DNA of 18,573 nucleotides from Pseudomonadota bacterium. Its GTDB lineage: Bacteria > Pseudomonadota > Gammaproteobacteria > Burkholderiales > Burkholderiaceae_C. This document shows positions 1 through 7,354 of the stretch, piece by piece (position 1 is the stretch's first letter; each line of letters starts with the position of its first letter). The stretch lies in NCBI GenBank assembly GCA_023460715.1, contig JAEWPH010000160.1, positions 1 to 18,573 of the forward strand. The letters run 5' to 3'. The notes beneath the pieces are model-generated. The model did no database searches and was not told where the DNA came from. It was given only the letters and a program-made list of their open reading frames with translations. Position numbers and translations under genes: made by a program.

Positions 1-353
1 TGCTTGCCCAGGATGACCAGGCCGGGCTGTTCCTTGTCCACCAGGGCCTTGAGCAGCTTGGCCACGGCCAGGGGCTGCAGCTCTTCGGTGGTCTCCACCA
101 GGATGGCGCGGTCGGCGCCGATGGCCATGGCGGTGCGCAGCGTTTCCTGGCATTGCGTGACCCCGCAGGAGACGGCGATGACTTCGGTGACCACGCCCTT
201 TTCCTTCAGGCGCACGGCTTCCTCGACGGCGATCTCGTCGAACGGGTTCATGCTCATCTTCACGTTGGCGATGTCCACCCCCGTGTTGTCCGACTTCACA
301 CGGACCTTCACGTTGTAGTCCACCACGCGTTTGACCGGGACCAGAATTTTCAT
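1..353 (-). CDS. etfB: Electron transfer flavoprotein subunit beta, 3' end cut by window
   Basis: About 117 N-terminal residues are visible, starting [20 protein letters not shown] and including [21 protein letters not shown], the typical opening of EtfB (normally about 250 aa). EtfB pairs with EtfA, binds AMP and helps shuttle electrons from acyl-CoA dehydrogenases to ETF:ubiquinone oxidoreductase. The ATG at 353 is preceded by AGGAAAGAG at a suitable distance. The gene lies 59 bases after the upstream Bug gene on the same strand, in line with two acyl-CoA dehydrogenase genes whose electrons it could accept. etfA would be expected beyond the left edge. It could be the housekeeping ETF rather than a dedicated copy; the family call itself is firm. 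Confidence 0.93.
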   Translation of the reverse strand, partial: MKILVPVKRVVDYNVKVRVKSDNTGVDIANVKMSMNPFDEIAVEEAVRLKEKGVVTEVIAVSCGVTQCQETLRTAMAIGADRAILVETTEELQPLAVAKLLKALVDKEQPGLVILGK

Positions 354-412
354 AGAGGCTCTTTCCTGCTGGGAGTAGTTGGTGAGTGGTTGAATGGGAA
401 TGGCGCGGCGGC

Positions 413-1426
413 TCAATCCGAGGCGATGCCCTTGTCGCGGATCAGCTGGCCCCACTTGGCGTAGTCCTGCTGCACATGCCTGCCCATCTGGGCGGGGTCT
501 TCGAAGCGCGCAATGGCGCCCGCATTCAGCAGCTTGTCCTGCGTTTCCTGCTCGGCCAGGATCTGCCGGACCTCGTTCGCCACGCGGTCCACCACGGCCT
601 TGGGCGTGCCCGCCGGCGCGAGCAGCCCGCCCCACGACACGGCGTCGTAGCCCTTGAAACCCTGCTCCGCAATGGTGGGCACATCGGGCAGCATGACCAC
701 CCGCTGCGGCGACCCGACGGCGATGGCCCGCAGCTTGCCCGCCTTGATGTGCGGCAGCGCGGCGACCAGATCGGCGTACATGACGGGCACCTGCCCGCCG
801 ATGGTGTCGGTGATGGCCGGCACACCACCCTTGTAGGGCACGTGCTGCATGTCGAAGCCGCCCATCTGCTTGAGCAGCTCCATGCTCAGGTGGCCGAAGC
901 TGCCGGCGCCCGAGCTGGTGTAGTTGAGGGGCGTCTTCTCGGCCTTGGCGTGGGCGATGAGCTTGCGCAGATCGGTCACGTCGGGCAGCAGCGCAGGGTT
1001 GACCACCACCACGATGGGCAGGTCGTACACGGTGGCGACGGGCGCGAAATCCTTCACCGTGTCGTAGCCCAGCTTCTTGTACAGGTGCGGGGCGAGCAAG
1101 GTGGGGGTGGCCAGCATCATGAAGGTGTAGCCGTCCGGATCGGCCTTGGCCACCTGCGCGGCGGCGATGGAGCCCGAGGCGCCGGGGCGGTTGTCCACCA
1201 CCACGGGCTGCTTCAGGCGGTCGCCCAGCTTCTGGCCGACGATGCGCGATGCCGTGTCCGTCGGGCCGCCCGCGGGGAACGGCACGACCAGCCGCAGCAT
1301 CTTGCTGGGCCAGCCGGTCTCGGCCAGGGCGCCGCCGGCCATGCCAGCCAGCAGCGGCGCTGCGGCCAGGGCCAGAACGTTACGCCGCGTGGTGCGGGCC
1401 GGGGATGCGGGATTGCGCATGTGCAT
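413..1426 (-). CDS. Bug-family (TTT) periplasmic substrate-binding protein
   Basis: A 337-aa protein of the Bug/TctC family, the solute receptors of tripartite tricarboxylate transporters; known members bind carboxylates such as citrate, adipate or terephthalate. An N-terminal signal holds a Tat-like twin arginine (TTRRNVLAL, Arg14-Arg15) followed by an Ala/Leu-rich stretch, with likely cleavage after ALA35. Family signatures are PFPAGGPTD at 49-57 and [16 protein letters not shown] after it. The open frame reaches 1555, but the ATG at 1426 has AGGAGA just upstream; a second ATG at 1420 is also possible. No TctA or TctB membrane subunit is in the window, so this is an orphan receptor here. 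It follows a paralogue (1640-2644). Its ligand is probably the dicarboxylate degraded by the neighbouring enzymes (inference). Confidence 0.9.
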   Translation of the reverse strand: MHMRNPASPARTTRRNVLALAAAPLLAGMAGGALAETGWPSKMLRLVVPFPAGGPTDTASRIVGQKLGDRLKQPVVVDNRPGASGSIAAAQVAKADPDGYTFMMLATPTLLAPHLYKKLGYDTVKDFAPVATVYDLPIVVVVNPALLPDVTDLRKLIAHAKAEKTPLNYTSSGAGSFGHLSMELLKQMGGFDMQHVPYKGGVPAITDTIGGQVPVMYADLVAALPHIKAGKLRAIAVGSPQRVVMLPDVPTIAEQGFKGYDAVSWGGLLAPAGTPKAVVDRVANEVRQILAEQETQDKLLNAGAIARFEDPAQMGRHVQQDYAKWGQLIRDKGIASD

Positions 1427-1448
1427 GAAGTCTCCTATCAAAGCTGCC

Positions 1449-1462
1449 CAGAGCGTGCTCTG
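1449..1462. repeat. Perfect palindrome upstream of Bug gene
   Basis: CAGAGC-GT-GCTCTG is perfectly self-complementary and lies 23 bases before the Bug start codon at 1426. It could be an operator or a short mRNA hairpin close to the ribosome binding site. Function is not known. Confidence 0.5.
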
Positions 1463-1475
1463 AGTCGTCGGTGGT

Positions 1476-1493
1476 GGCCCGCTACCGCGGGCC
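1476..1493. repeat. GC-rich hairpin, 7-bp stem with 4-base loop
   Basis: The arms GGCCCGC and GCGGGCC are perfectly complementary around the loop TACC. No T-run follows on the minus strand, so this is not a classical terminator. An mRNA-stabilising or processing role is possible. Confidence 0.5.
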
Positions 1494-1567
1494 GGGTAAA
1501 TAGCTATCCATGGCCCTGCGCGCCACCCGCAGCCCATGCAACCGGCGCGGCCCAAAGCCAGGGACAG

Positions 1568-1638
1568 CGAGCAAGGGCCGCCCCGCAGCGAGGCTGTCGT
1601 CCCCCTTCAAGGGGGAAGGCGCGAAGCGACTCAGGGGG
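1568..1638 (-). repeat. Dispersed intergenic repeat, copy A (hairpin-bearing)
   Basis: This element begins directly after the stop codon of the Bug gene at 1640. It shares a 26-base identical block with positions 7272-7297, plus a conserved layout: a CAGGGGG edge at the stop codon, a GC-rich hairpin (CCCCCTTGAAGGGGG in minus-strand sense) and a GTCGTCCCCC segment. From memory, similar elements are common after stop codons in Acidovorax, Delftia and Comamonas. It probably acts as an mRNA 3'-end hairpin or weak terminator; it lacks a clear T-run. Confidence 0.75.
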
Positions 1639-1639
1639 T

Positions 1640-2644
1640 TCAATCCAGTTTGGCGTCAGCCGCGTCGACCAGGGCTTTCCAGACGGGCATGTCGCGCTGG
1701 TAGTTCTCGCGGAAGGCGTCGGGGCTGTTCATCAGGGGCATGAAGCCGGCGCCCACGGTGCGCTCCAGCACCTTCGGGTCCTTGGCGATCTCGCGCAGAT
1801 GGCCGTAGAGCGCATCCACCAGCTCCTTGGGCATACCGGCGGGCGCGCCCATGGCCACCCAGCCGAAGATGGCGTAGGCATCGTCCTGCGCACCCTGCTC
1901 GTAGATGGAGGGCAGCTGGGGCAGGATGTCCATGCGCTGCTTGCCCGTCACGCCGATGGCCTTGAGCCGGCCGGCTTCGATGAAGGGCTTGGTGTTCAGC
2001 GCACTGGAGAAACACAGCTGCAGCTGCCCGCCGATCAGGTCCTGGATCATGGGCGCCTCGCCCTTGTAGGCGACGTGGGTCATGTCGGCGTCCAGCGTCT
2101 TGCTCATGTAGGCACCGGCCAGGTGGGCATACGACCCGACTCCCCAGGACCCGTACGACAGCTTGCCCTTGTGGGCCTTCACGTACGCCAGCAGTTCCTT
2201 CATGTTGCTGGCCGGCACCGAGGGGTGCACCACCAATGTGACCGGCGCCGCCGCGATCTGCGTGATGGGCGTGATGTCCTTCTGCGGGTTGTAGGGCAGC
2301 TTGGTGTAGAGGAACTGGTTGATCAGCATCGAGGTGCTGAGCGACACCAGCAGCGTGTAGCCGTCCGGCGCGGCCTTGGCCACGGCATCGGTACCCAGGA
2401 TGCCGCCCGCCCCGCCCCGGTTGTCCACCACCACCGGCTGGCCCACGCGCCGCGACAGCGCATCGCCCACGGTGCGGGCGAGGATGTCCGTCGCACCGCC
2501 CGGGTTGAACGGCACGATGATCCGGATCGGCTTGTTCGGCCACGCCTCCTTGGCGGATTGCGCGGCGGCCTGGCCGACCAGGCTGCTGCCACCCAGAGCG
2601 GCCAGGCCCTGCAGGACGTCACGGCGGTTGAAGTTCGTTCCCAT
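1640..2644 (-). CDS. Bug-family (TTT) periplasmic substrate-binding protein, second copy
   Basis: A 334-aa Bug/TctC receptor. The N-terminus is Tat-like (NFNRRDVLQGLAAL, Arg7-Arg8) with probable cleavage around residue 28. PFNPGGATD at 45-53 and VVVDNRGGAGGILGTDAVAK are the family ligand-loop signatures. The ATG at 2644 has a good AGGAGA site seven bases upstream. It clearly differs from the protein at 413-1426, so the two probably differ in ligand range rather than being a fresh duplication. It lies 108 bases after the CoA-transferase gene and is likely co-transcribed. No transporter membrane subunits are encoded nearby. Family assignment is firm; a dicarboxylate ligand is inferred from the enzymes upstream. 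Confidence 0.9.
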   Translation of the reverse strand: MGTNFNRRDVLQGLAALGGSSLVGQAAAQSAKEAWPNKPIRIIVPFNPGGATDILARTVGDALSRRVGQPVVVDNRGGAGGILGTDAVAKAAPDGYTLLVSLSTSMLINQFLYTKLPYNPQKDITPITQIAAAPVTLVVHPSVPASNMKELLAYVKAHKGKLSYGSWGVGSYAHLAGAYMSKTLDADMTHVAYKGEAPMIQDLIGGQLQLCFSSALNTKPFIEAGRLKAIGVTGKQRMDILPQLPSIYEQGAQDDAYAIFGWVAMGAPAGMPKELVDALYGHLREIAKDPKVLERTVGAGFMPLMNSPDAFRENYQRDMPVWKALVDAADAKLD

Positions 2645-2752
2645 AGCGTTGTCTCCTGTGATCTTTGCGATCGCTTGTCGTCAAGGGATGAAGAAATGCC
2701 CCGTTGCACCGTCTGGTGCGGTGTGTACGCAAAAGGGCCTGCGGGTGAAAAC

Positions 2753-4000
2753 TCAGTTCGGCGCCGGCTCCTCCGGCAGCGTCAGCACACCGCGCTGCTG
2801 CAGCTGCTGCAGCTGCTCGTCGCTCAGGGACAGCAGCCGGTGCAGCACCTCGCGCGTGCCCTCGCCCAGCGTGGGCGGCGCATTGCGGATCGGCAGGCGC
2901 CGGCCGTCCAGGCGGTACGGCGGGGCGAACACCGGCGTGGTGCCGGTCACGGGGTGCGGCATGTCCTGCAGCAGGCCGCCGCGGCGCGTGCGCTCGCTGG
3001 TCAGGGCCTCGTGCAGGCCGGCCACGCGGCCGCAGGGGATGCCGGCCGCCGTCAGCCGCTCCAGCAGCACGTCGCGCGGGAAGGTGCGGATCAGGTCCTT
3101 GAGCATGGGGCCCAGTTCCAGCCGGTTCCTGGCCCGGTTGACGTTGGTGGCGAAGCGCGGGTCTTCGACGATGTCCGGGCGGTGGATGACCTGGCGGCAG
3201 AACTTGTCGAACTGCGCGTTGTTGCCCACGGCGATGATCAGCGGGCCATCGGCCGCGTCGTACATGCCGTAGGGCACGATGGAGGGATGGGCGTTGCCAT
3301 AGCGCTCCGGGTCGTGGCCCAGCTGCATGGCGTCCAGCCCGTAGTAGCCGGTCACCATCAGGCCGCAGTCGTACAGCGCCATCTCGATGAGCCGGCCCTT
3401 GCCCGTTCTGGTGCGGCGGAACAGCGCCGCCAGCACGGCTTGGGCCGCGTACATGCCCGTCACCAGGTCCACCACGGCCACGCCGAACTTCAGCGGCGGC
3501 TGGCTCGCCTCGCCGTTCAATGCCATCAGGCCCGCCTCGCCCTGGATCACCAGGTCGTAGCCGGGGCGCTTGGCCTCGGGGCCGCTGGTGTCGTAGCCCG
3601 CCACGGCGCAGTAGACCAGGTCGGGCTTGATGGCCTTGAGCTGCTCGTAGCCCAGGCCCAGCTTCTCGGCCCCGCCGGTCTTGAAGTTGTGCAGCACCAC
3701 GTCAAACTGCGGCAGCAGGTCATGGATGATCTGCACGCCCTCGGGGCTTTGCAGGTCCAGCGTGATGGACCGCTTGTTGCGGTTCATGCTGTTGTAGTAG
3801 GTGGTCTCGGTCTTGCCGATGCGCATGCCCCAGTCGCGCGTGTCGTCGCCGCGGCCCGGGTGCTCCACCTTGATGACCTCGGCGCCGAAGTCGGCCAGCA
3901 CCTGGCCGCACAGCGGCCCGGCAAAGACCCGCGAAAGGTCCAGCACGCGCACGCCTTCCAGCGGAAAGTCGATGTCGTCGGTTGCTTGGGTTGGGCTCAT
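2753..4000 (-). CDS. Class III (CaiB/BaiF) CoA-transferase, succinyl-CoA:dicarboxylate type
   Basis: A 415-aa class III CoA-transferase, which moves CoA between acyl-CoA and free acid through an aspartyl-CoA anhydride. Motifs in order are PLEGVRVLDLSRVFAGPLC near residue 13, VEHPGRGDDTRDWG, TYYNSMNRNKRSITLDL, PGYDLVIQGEAGLM with Asp149 at the expected catalytic place, and AHPSIVPYGMYDAADGPLII. The pattern GDDTR..WG, TYY.S.NRNK.SI, SIVPY and GNN.QF resembles SUGCT, succinyl-CoA:glutarate CoA-transferase, so a dicarboxylate acceptor with succinyl-CoA as donor is my preferred reading. The open frame extends to 4348, but the ATG at 4000 follows AAGGAGACAAGGAAC and matches the family start. It lies 32 bases after the hydratase gene. 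Other short acids cannot be excluded. Confidence 0.9.
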   Translation of the reverse strand: MSPTQATDDIDFPLEGVRVLDLSRVFAGPLCGQVLADFGAEVIKVEHPGRGDDTRDWGMRIGKTETTYYNSMNRNKRSITLDLQSPEGVQIIHDLLPQFDVVLHNFKTGGAEKLGLGYEQLKAIKPDLVYCAVAGYDTSGPEAKRPGYDLVIQGEAGLMALNGEASQPPLKFGVAVVDLVTGMYAAQAVLAALFRRTRTGKGRLIEMALYDCGLMVTGYYGLDAMQLGHDPERYGNAHPSIVPYGMYDAADGPLIIAVGNNAQFDKFCRQVIHRPDIVEDPRFATNVNRARNRLELGPMLKDLIRTFPRDVLLERLTAAGIPCGRVAGLHEALTSERTRRGGLLQDMPHPVTGTTPVFAPPYRLDGRRLPIRNAPPTLGEGTREVLHRLLSLSDEQLQQLQQRGVLTLPEEPAPN

Positions 4001-4032
4001 GTTCCTTGTCTCCTTCTTTTTGCGGCGGCGGC

Positions 4033-4833
4033 TCAGTCCGAGGCGCGCCGCAGCGGGGCGTAGTCGGGCGCGCGCTTGTCCAGGAAAGCGCCGATGCCTT
4101 CGCGGGACTCTGCGGTCTCCTGCGACAGCACCATGTACTGGGCTTCCATGTCCAGCTGCTCTTCCAGCGTGTGGTGCGGCGCCTGGCGGCACAGGTGCTT
4201 GATGCGCGCCATGGCCTGGTCGGGGCCGGCCGCGATCTGCCGGGCCAGCACCAGGGCCTGGGCCAGGGCTTCGCCCGGCTCGGCCAGGCGGTTGACCGGG
4301 CCCAGCTGGGCCAGGCGCTCGCCACTCAGGCGCTCGCCGGTCAGGCACAGCTCGGTCAGTACCTGGCGCGAGACGAACTCCGCCAGGAAGGCCGTGGCCC
4401 CGCCGTCGGGCGTGAGGCCCACTTTCACATAGGCCACGGAGAACACCGCGTTCTTGGCGGCGACGAGCATGTCGCAGGCCAGCGCCAGCGAGAGGCCCGC
4501 CCCGGCCGCCGCGCCTTCGACGGCGGCGATGACGGGCTTGGGGCAGTCACGCACCGCCCGCACCAGATCGTGCAGGCCTTCCAGCTTGGCGCGGCGCTCC
4601 TCGACGGGCAGCTCGCGCCGCTTGGCGAGCTGGTTCAGGTTGCCGCCCGAGCAGAAGTGCCCGCCCTCGCCCGTGAGCACGATGGCGCCCACGGTGGCGT
4701 CCGACGCGGCATCGGCCAGGGCCTGGGTCAAGGCGGCATAGAACTCCGGCGACAGCGCATTGCGCGTGGCCGGATCGTTGTTGCTCAGCACCAGAACGGC
4801 AGCTTCGCGGCGAACGAGCAGCGGCGCGTGCAT
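4033..4833 (-). CDS. Enoyl-CoA hydratase/isomerase family protein, PaaG-like active site
   Basis: A 266-aa crotonase-fold protein. The oxyanion-hole segments are GHFCSGGNLNQL (about 58-69) and VEGAAAGAGLSLALACDM (about 105-122). The two glutamates of true enoyl-CoA hydratase are absent: the first position is serine in GAGLSLAL and the second is tyrosine in SVAYVKVG. Asp143 in VGLTPDGGA matches the aspartate used by PaaG-type isomerases. A delta3-delta2 enoyl-CoA isomerase or PaaG-like activity is therefore more likely than hydration, which the FadB-like protein can supply. The start is ATG 4833; its AGGAGGG site lies inside the end of the upstream dehydrogenase gene, only 3 bases away, suggesting translational coupling. 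Confidence 0.88.
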   Translation of the reverse strand: MHAPLLVRREAAVLVLSNNDPATRNALSPEFYAALTQALADAASDATVGAIVLTGEGGHFCSGGNLNQLAKRRELPVEERRAKLEGLHDLVRAVRDCPKPVIAAVEGAAAGAGLSLALACDMLVAAKNAVFSVAYVKVGLTPDGGATAFLAEFVSRQVLTELCLTGERLSGERLAQLGPVNRLAEPGEALAQALVLARQIAAGPDQAMARIKHLCRQAPHHTLEEQLDMEAQYMVLSQETAESREGIGAFLDKRAPDYAPLRRASD

Positions 4834-4836
4834 GGC

Positions 4837-5973
4837 TCAGCCCTCCTGCGCCAGGGCCATGAAGCGGCCCAGGTGATGGTCTTCGTCGCCGAACTGGTGG
4901 TCGATCAGCACCAGTCGCTTGGCGTAGTGCGACAGCGGCAGTTCCCAGGTCATGCCGATGCCGCCATGCAGCTGGATGCTTTCCTCGGCCACCAGCGCGC
5001 CCACGTAGCCGGCCGTGTACTTGGCCGCCGACAGCGCCTTCTGGCGTGCCACGCCTTGCGCGTTGTCGATCGCATCGGCGGCGTTGATGACGGCAGAACG
5101 CATCTGCTCCACCTCCAGCAGCAGGTCGGCCATGCGGTGCTGCAGCGCCTGGAAGGTGCCGATCACCACGCCGAACTGCTTGCGCGTCTGCAGGTATTCC
5201 AGCGTGCTCTGCTTGGCGACGTCCATGGCGCCCAGCGCCTCTGCCGCCAGCGCCAGCAGCGCGTAGCCCTGGATATGCTCCAGCACGGCATGGCCCTGCC
5301 CTTCCTGGCCCAGCAGCGCATCGGCGCCCACCTGCACACCGGTGAGCGTCAGCTCGGCCGCCCGGCCACCGTCGATGCGCCCGTAGCCCCGGCGGGCGAT
5401 GCCGGCCGCCTGGCCGTTCACCAGGAACAGGCTGATGCCATCCTTATCGAAAGCACTGCCGGACGTGCGGGCCGACACCAGCAGCAGGTCGGCCTGGTCG
5501 CCGAAGGCCACCACCGACTTGGCGCCGTTCAGCGTCCAGCCCGAGGCGTTCTTCGTGGCCGTCGCCGCTACGTTGGCCAGCTCGTAATGGCTGCCGGGCT
5601 CGTCATGGGCCAGGGCGGCGAGGGTGCCGCCGGCGATGATGCCTTCCAGCCGCTGCTTCTGCGCATCGTTGCCCGCCGCGATCAGCGCCTGGCCCACCAC
5701 CAGGGCCCCCAGCAGCGGCTCGGCCACCAAGCCGCGGCCCAGGGCCTCGAACACCACGCTGATGTCGAAGCCCGAGCCGCCGAAGCCGCCGGCGGCCTCG
5801 GGGAACAGCGCGCCGATGGCGCCCAGCTCGGCGAATTGGGCATACAGCGCCGGGCTGTGGCCCTCGTCGCCATAGGCGATCTGGTTGCGGTGCTCGATGC
5901 CGTATTGCTCTGCCACGAAGCGGTTCAAGGTGTCCGCCAGCATGCGGCGGTCTTCGGTGTGTACGAAGTTCAT
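4837..5973 (-). CDS. Acyl-CoA dehydrogenase, PimD-like small subunit
   Basis: A 378-aa acyl-CoA dehydrogenase-fold protein. It opens MNFVHTEDRRMLADTLNRFV and has ELGAIGALFPEAAGGFGG near residue 50, a middle beta-domain (DEPGSHYELANVAATA) and a C-terminal helical part with QLHGGIGMTWELPLSHYAKR. It resembles proteins annotated as the small subunit of pimeloyl-CoA dehydrogenase. Where a catalytic glutamate often sits near the C-terminus (YEGT), it has FGDEDHH, and the alternative LxxER glutamate is also lacking. It therefore probably works as a partner of the large subunit encoded 25 bases upstream. The start ATG at 5973 follows GGAAGGAATCAAGACC. The substrate, a dicarboxylyl-CoA, is inferred from context. 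Confidence 0.88.
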   Translation of the reverse strand: MNFVHTEDRRMLADTLNRFVAEQYGIEHRNQIAYGDEGHSPALYAQFAELGAIGALFPEAAGGFGGSGFDISVVFEALGRGLVAEPLLGALVVGQALIAAGNDAQKQRLEGIIAGGTLAALAHDEPGSHYELANVAATATKNASGWTLNGAKSVVAFGDQADLLLVSARTSGSAFDKDGISLFLVNGQAAGIARRGYGRIDGGRAAELTLTGVQVGADALLGQEGQGHAVLEHIQGYALLALAAEALGAMDVAKQSTLEYLQTRKQFGVVIGTFQALQHRMADLLLEVEQMRSAVINAADAIDNAQGVARQKALSAAKYTAGYVGALVAEESIQLHGGIGMTWELPLSHYAKRLVLIDHQFGDEDHHLGRFMALAQEG

Positions 5974-5998
5974 GGTCTTGATTCCTTCCGTTGCCGGG

Positions 5999-7195
5999 TC
6001 ACAGGCCGAGAATCATCTTGGAGATGATGTTCTTTTGAATTTCGTTGGAGCCACCGAAGATCGACAGCTTGCGGTAGTTGAAGTAGTTGGCCGCGGCCGT
6101 AGCGGCTTCCGCCGGGCCCACGGGCGCATCGGAATAGCCTTCGTACTGCGCCTCTTCGATGAACGGCGCGGCATGCACGCCCATCGCACGGCGAATCAGC
6201 GAAAGGATCTCCTGGCGGATCTCGGTGCCGCGGATCTTGAGCATGGAGCTTTCCGCACCCGGCACGCCGCCACCGGCCACGGCGGCGATCACGCGCAGGT
6301 TGGTGGTCTTCATGTTCTCCAGGTCGATCTCCACGCGCGCCAGGCGCGCACCGAACAGCGGGTCCTGCGCGATTGGCTTGCCGTTCTTGTACACCTTGTC
6401 GGCAATGACCTTGAGCTTGGCCAGCGCCGCGATGCAAAAGCCCACGCCGGCGATGCCGGTGCGCTCGTAGGTCAGCAGGTACTTGGCATAGGTCCAGCCC
6501 TTGTTCTCCTCGCCCACCAGGTTCTCGACCGGCACGCGCACGTCGGTGAAGAACACTTCGTTGACCTCGCGGTCGCCGTCCAGCGTCCGGATGGGCCGCA
6601 GCTCCACGCCCGGGCTGTTCATGTCCACCAGCAAAAAGCTGATGCCCGCCTGGGCCTTGGCCTCGCGCTGGGTGCGCACCAGGCAGAAGATCATGTTGGC
6701 GTGCTGGCCCTGGGTGGTCCAGGTCTTCTGGCCGTTGACGATGTAGTGGTCACCGTCCCGCACCGCCGTGGTCTTGACCGACGCGAGGTCCGAGCCCGCG
6801 CCCGGCTCGGAATAGCCCTGGCACCACCAGTCCTCGCCGCTCAGGATGCGCGGCAGCCAGTAAGCCTTCTGCTGCTCGTTGCCGTACTTGATCAGCACCG
6901 GGCCCAGCATGTTCACGCCGAAGGGCACGATGCGCGGGCCGCCGGCCAGCGCGCATTCGGTGTCGAAGATGAACTTCTCGACCGCGCCCCAGCCCGGGCC
7001 GCCGTAGGCCTCGGGCCAGTGGTTGGCCAGCCAGCCGCGCGCGTTGAGGATGGCGTGCCACTCCTCCTGGTCGGCCTTGGTGAGGCGCTGCCCGGCCTTC
7101 ACCTTGCTGGCGATGCGCGCGGGCAGGTGGTCCTTCAGAAAGGTCTGGACTTCGGTGCGGAAGGCCTCTTCCTGGGGGGTGAATTGCAGATCCAT
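5999..7195 (-). CDS. Acyl-CoA dehydrogenase, PimC-like large subunit
   Basis: A 398-aa FAD-dependent acyl-CoA dehydrogenase that introduces a 2,3-trans double bond and passes electrons to ETF. Visible motifs are NHWPEAYGGPGWG (about 58-70), the flavin-contact segment GYSEPGAGSDLASVKTTA (about 127-144), KTWTTQGQHAN, and the C-terminal FGGSNEIQKNI. Gly381 replaces the MCAD-type catalytic glutamate, but Glu244 in LTYERTG sits at the alternative site used in isovaleryl-CoA and long-chain dehydrogenases. The ATG at 7195 is chosen: an in-frame ATG at 7210 overlaps the likely GAGGAAA ribosome binding site, and MDLQFTPQEE is the usual start. It is paired with the small subunit downstream and resembles pimeloyl-CoA dehydrogenase large subunit. 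Confidence 0.92.
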   Translation of the reverse strand: MDLQFTPQEEAFRTEVQTFLKDHLPARIASKVKAGQRLTKADQEEWHAILNARGWLANHWPEAYGGPGWGAVEKFIFDTECALAGGPRIVPFGVNMLGPVLIKYGNEQQKAYWLPRILSGEDWWCQGYSEPGAGSDLASVKTTAVRDGDHYIVNGQKTWTTQGQHANMIFCLVRTQREAKAQAGISFLLVDMNSPGVELRPIRTLDGDREVNEVFFTDVRVPVENLVGEENKGWTYAKYLLTYERTGIAGVGFCIAALAKLKVIADKVYKNGKPIAQDPLFGARLARVEIDLENMKTTNLRVIAAVAGGGVPGAESSMLKIRGTEIRQEILSLIRRAMGVHAAPFIEEAQYEGYSDAPVGPAEAATAAANYFNYRKLSIFGGSNEIQKNIISKMILGL

Positions 7196-7271
7196 TGCTT
7201 GTTTCCTCATCGTCCGTAGCGTTGTGCACCTGAGGGGGCCTGTGCACCGGCGCGCTCCATGCGAGAGACGC

Positions 7272-7350
7272 CGAGCAAGGGCCGCCCCGCAGCGAGGGCG
7301 TCGTCCCCCTCCCGCAGGAGAGGGGGAAGCGGCGCCAGCCGCTCAGGGGG
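7272..7350 (-). repeat. Dispersed intergenic repeat, copy B (hairpin-bearing)
   Basis: This second copy of the element at 1568-1638, in the same orientation, begins within 5 bases of the thiolase stop codon. The 26-base block at 7272-7297 is identical to 1568-1593. The hairpin differs in length but is preserved: in minus-strand sense CCCCCTCTCC and GGGAGGGG pair around a short loop. Retention of pairing despite sequence change points to a selected RNA structure. The rest of the gap (7196-7271) shows nothing else clear. Confidence 0.75.
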
Positions 7351-7354
7351 TGTC

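Larger units (their letters stand above)
1427..1639 (-). other. Intergenic region with hairpins ahead of the first Bug gene
   Basis: This 213-base gap between the two Bug genes is the longest in the window. From the upstream side it holds a dispersed GC-rich repeat next to the stop codon, a perfect 7-bp hairpin GGCCCGCtaccGCGGGCC at 1476-1493, and a perfect 14-bp palindrome CAGAGCGTGCTCTG at 1449-1462. The ribosome binding site lies just after these. The structures could stabilise mRNA, attenuate transcription, or set different expression of the second receptor. No convincing promoter was seen. Confidence 0.6.

Noticed and set aside
2645..2752. Possible promoter or operator in the gap before the 334-residue Bug gene (GCACC/GGTGC inverted repeat, GCGATCGC)
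   Set aside because: The arms are only 5 bp and no acceptable -35/-10 pair is present. I see nothing else in this 108-base gap.
386..4063. 1225-residue open frame on the plus strand opposite the Bug and CoA-transferase genes
   Set aside because: It is rich in His, Gln, Arg and Ala, has no recognisable domain, and lies antisense to three well-supported genes. Long antisense frames are expected in GC-rich coding DNA.
3982..6027. 681-residue plus-strand frame opposite the isomerase and dehydrogenase genes
   Set aside because: It shows the same antisense composition artefact and no domain; the minus-strand genes carry clear catalytic motifs.
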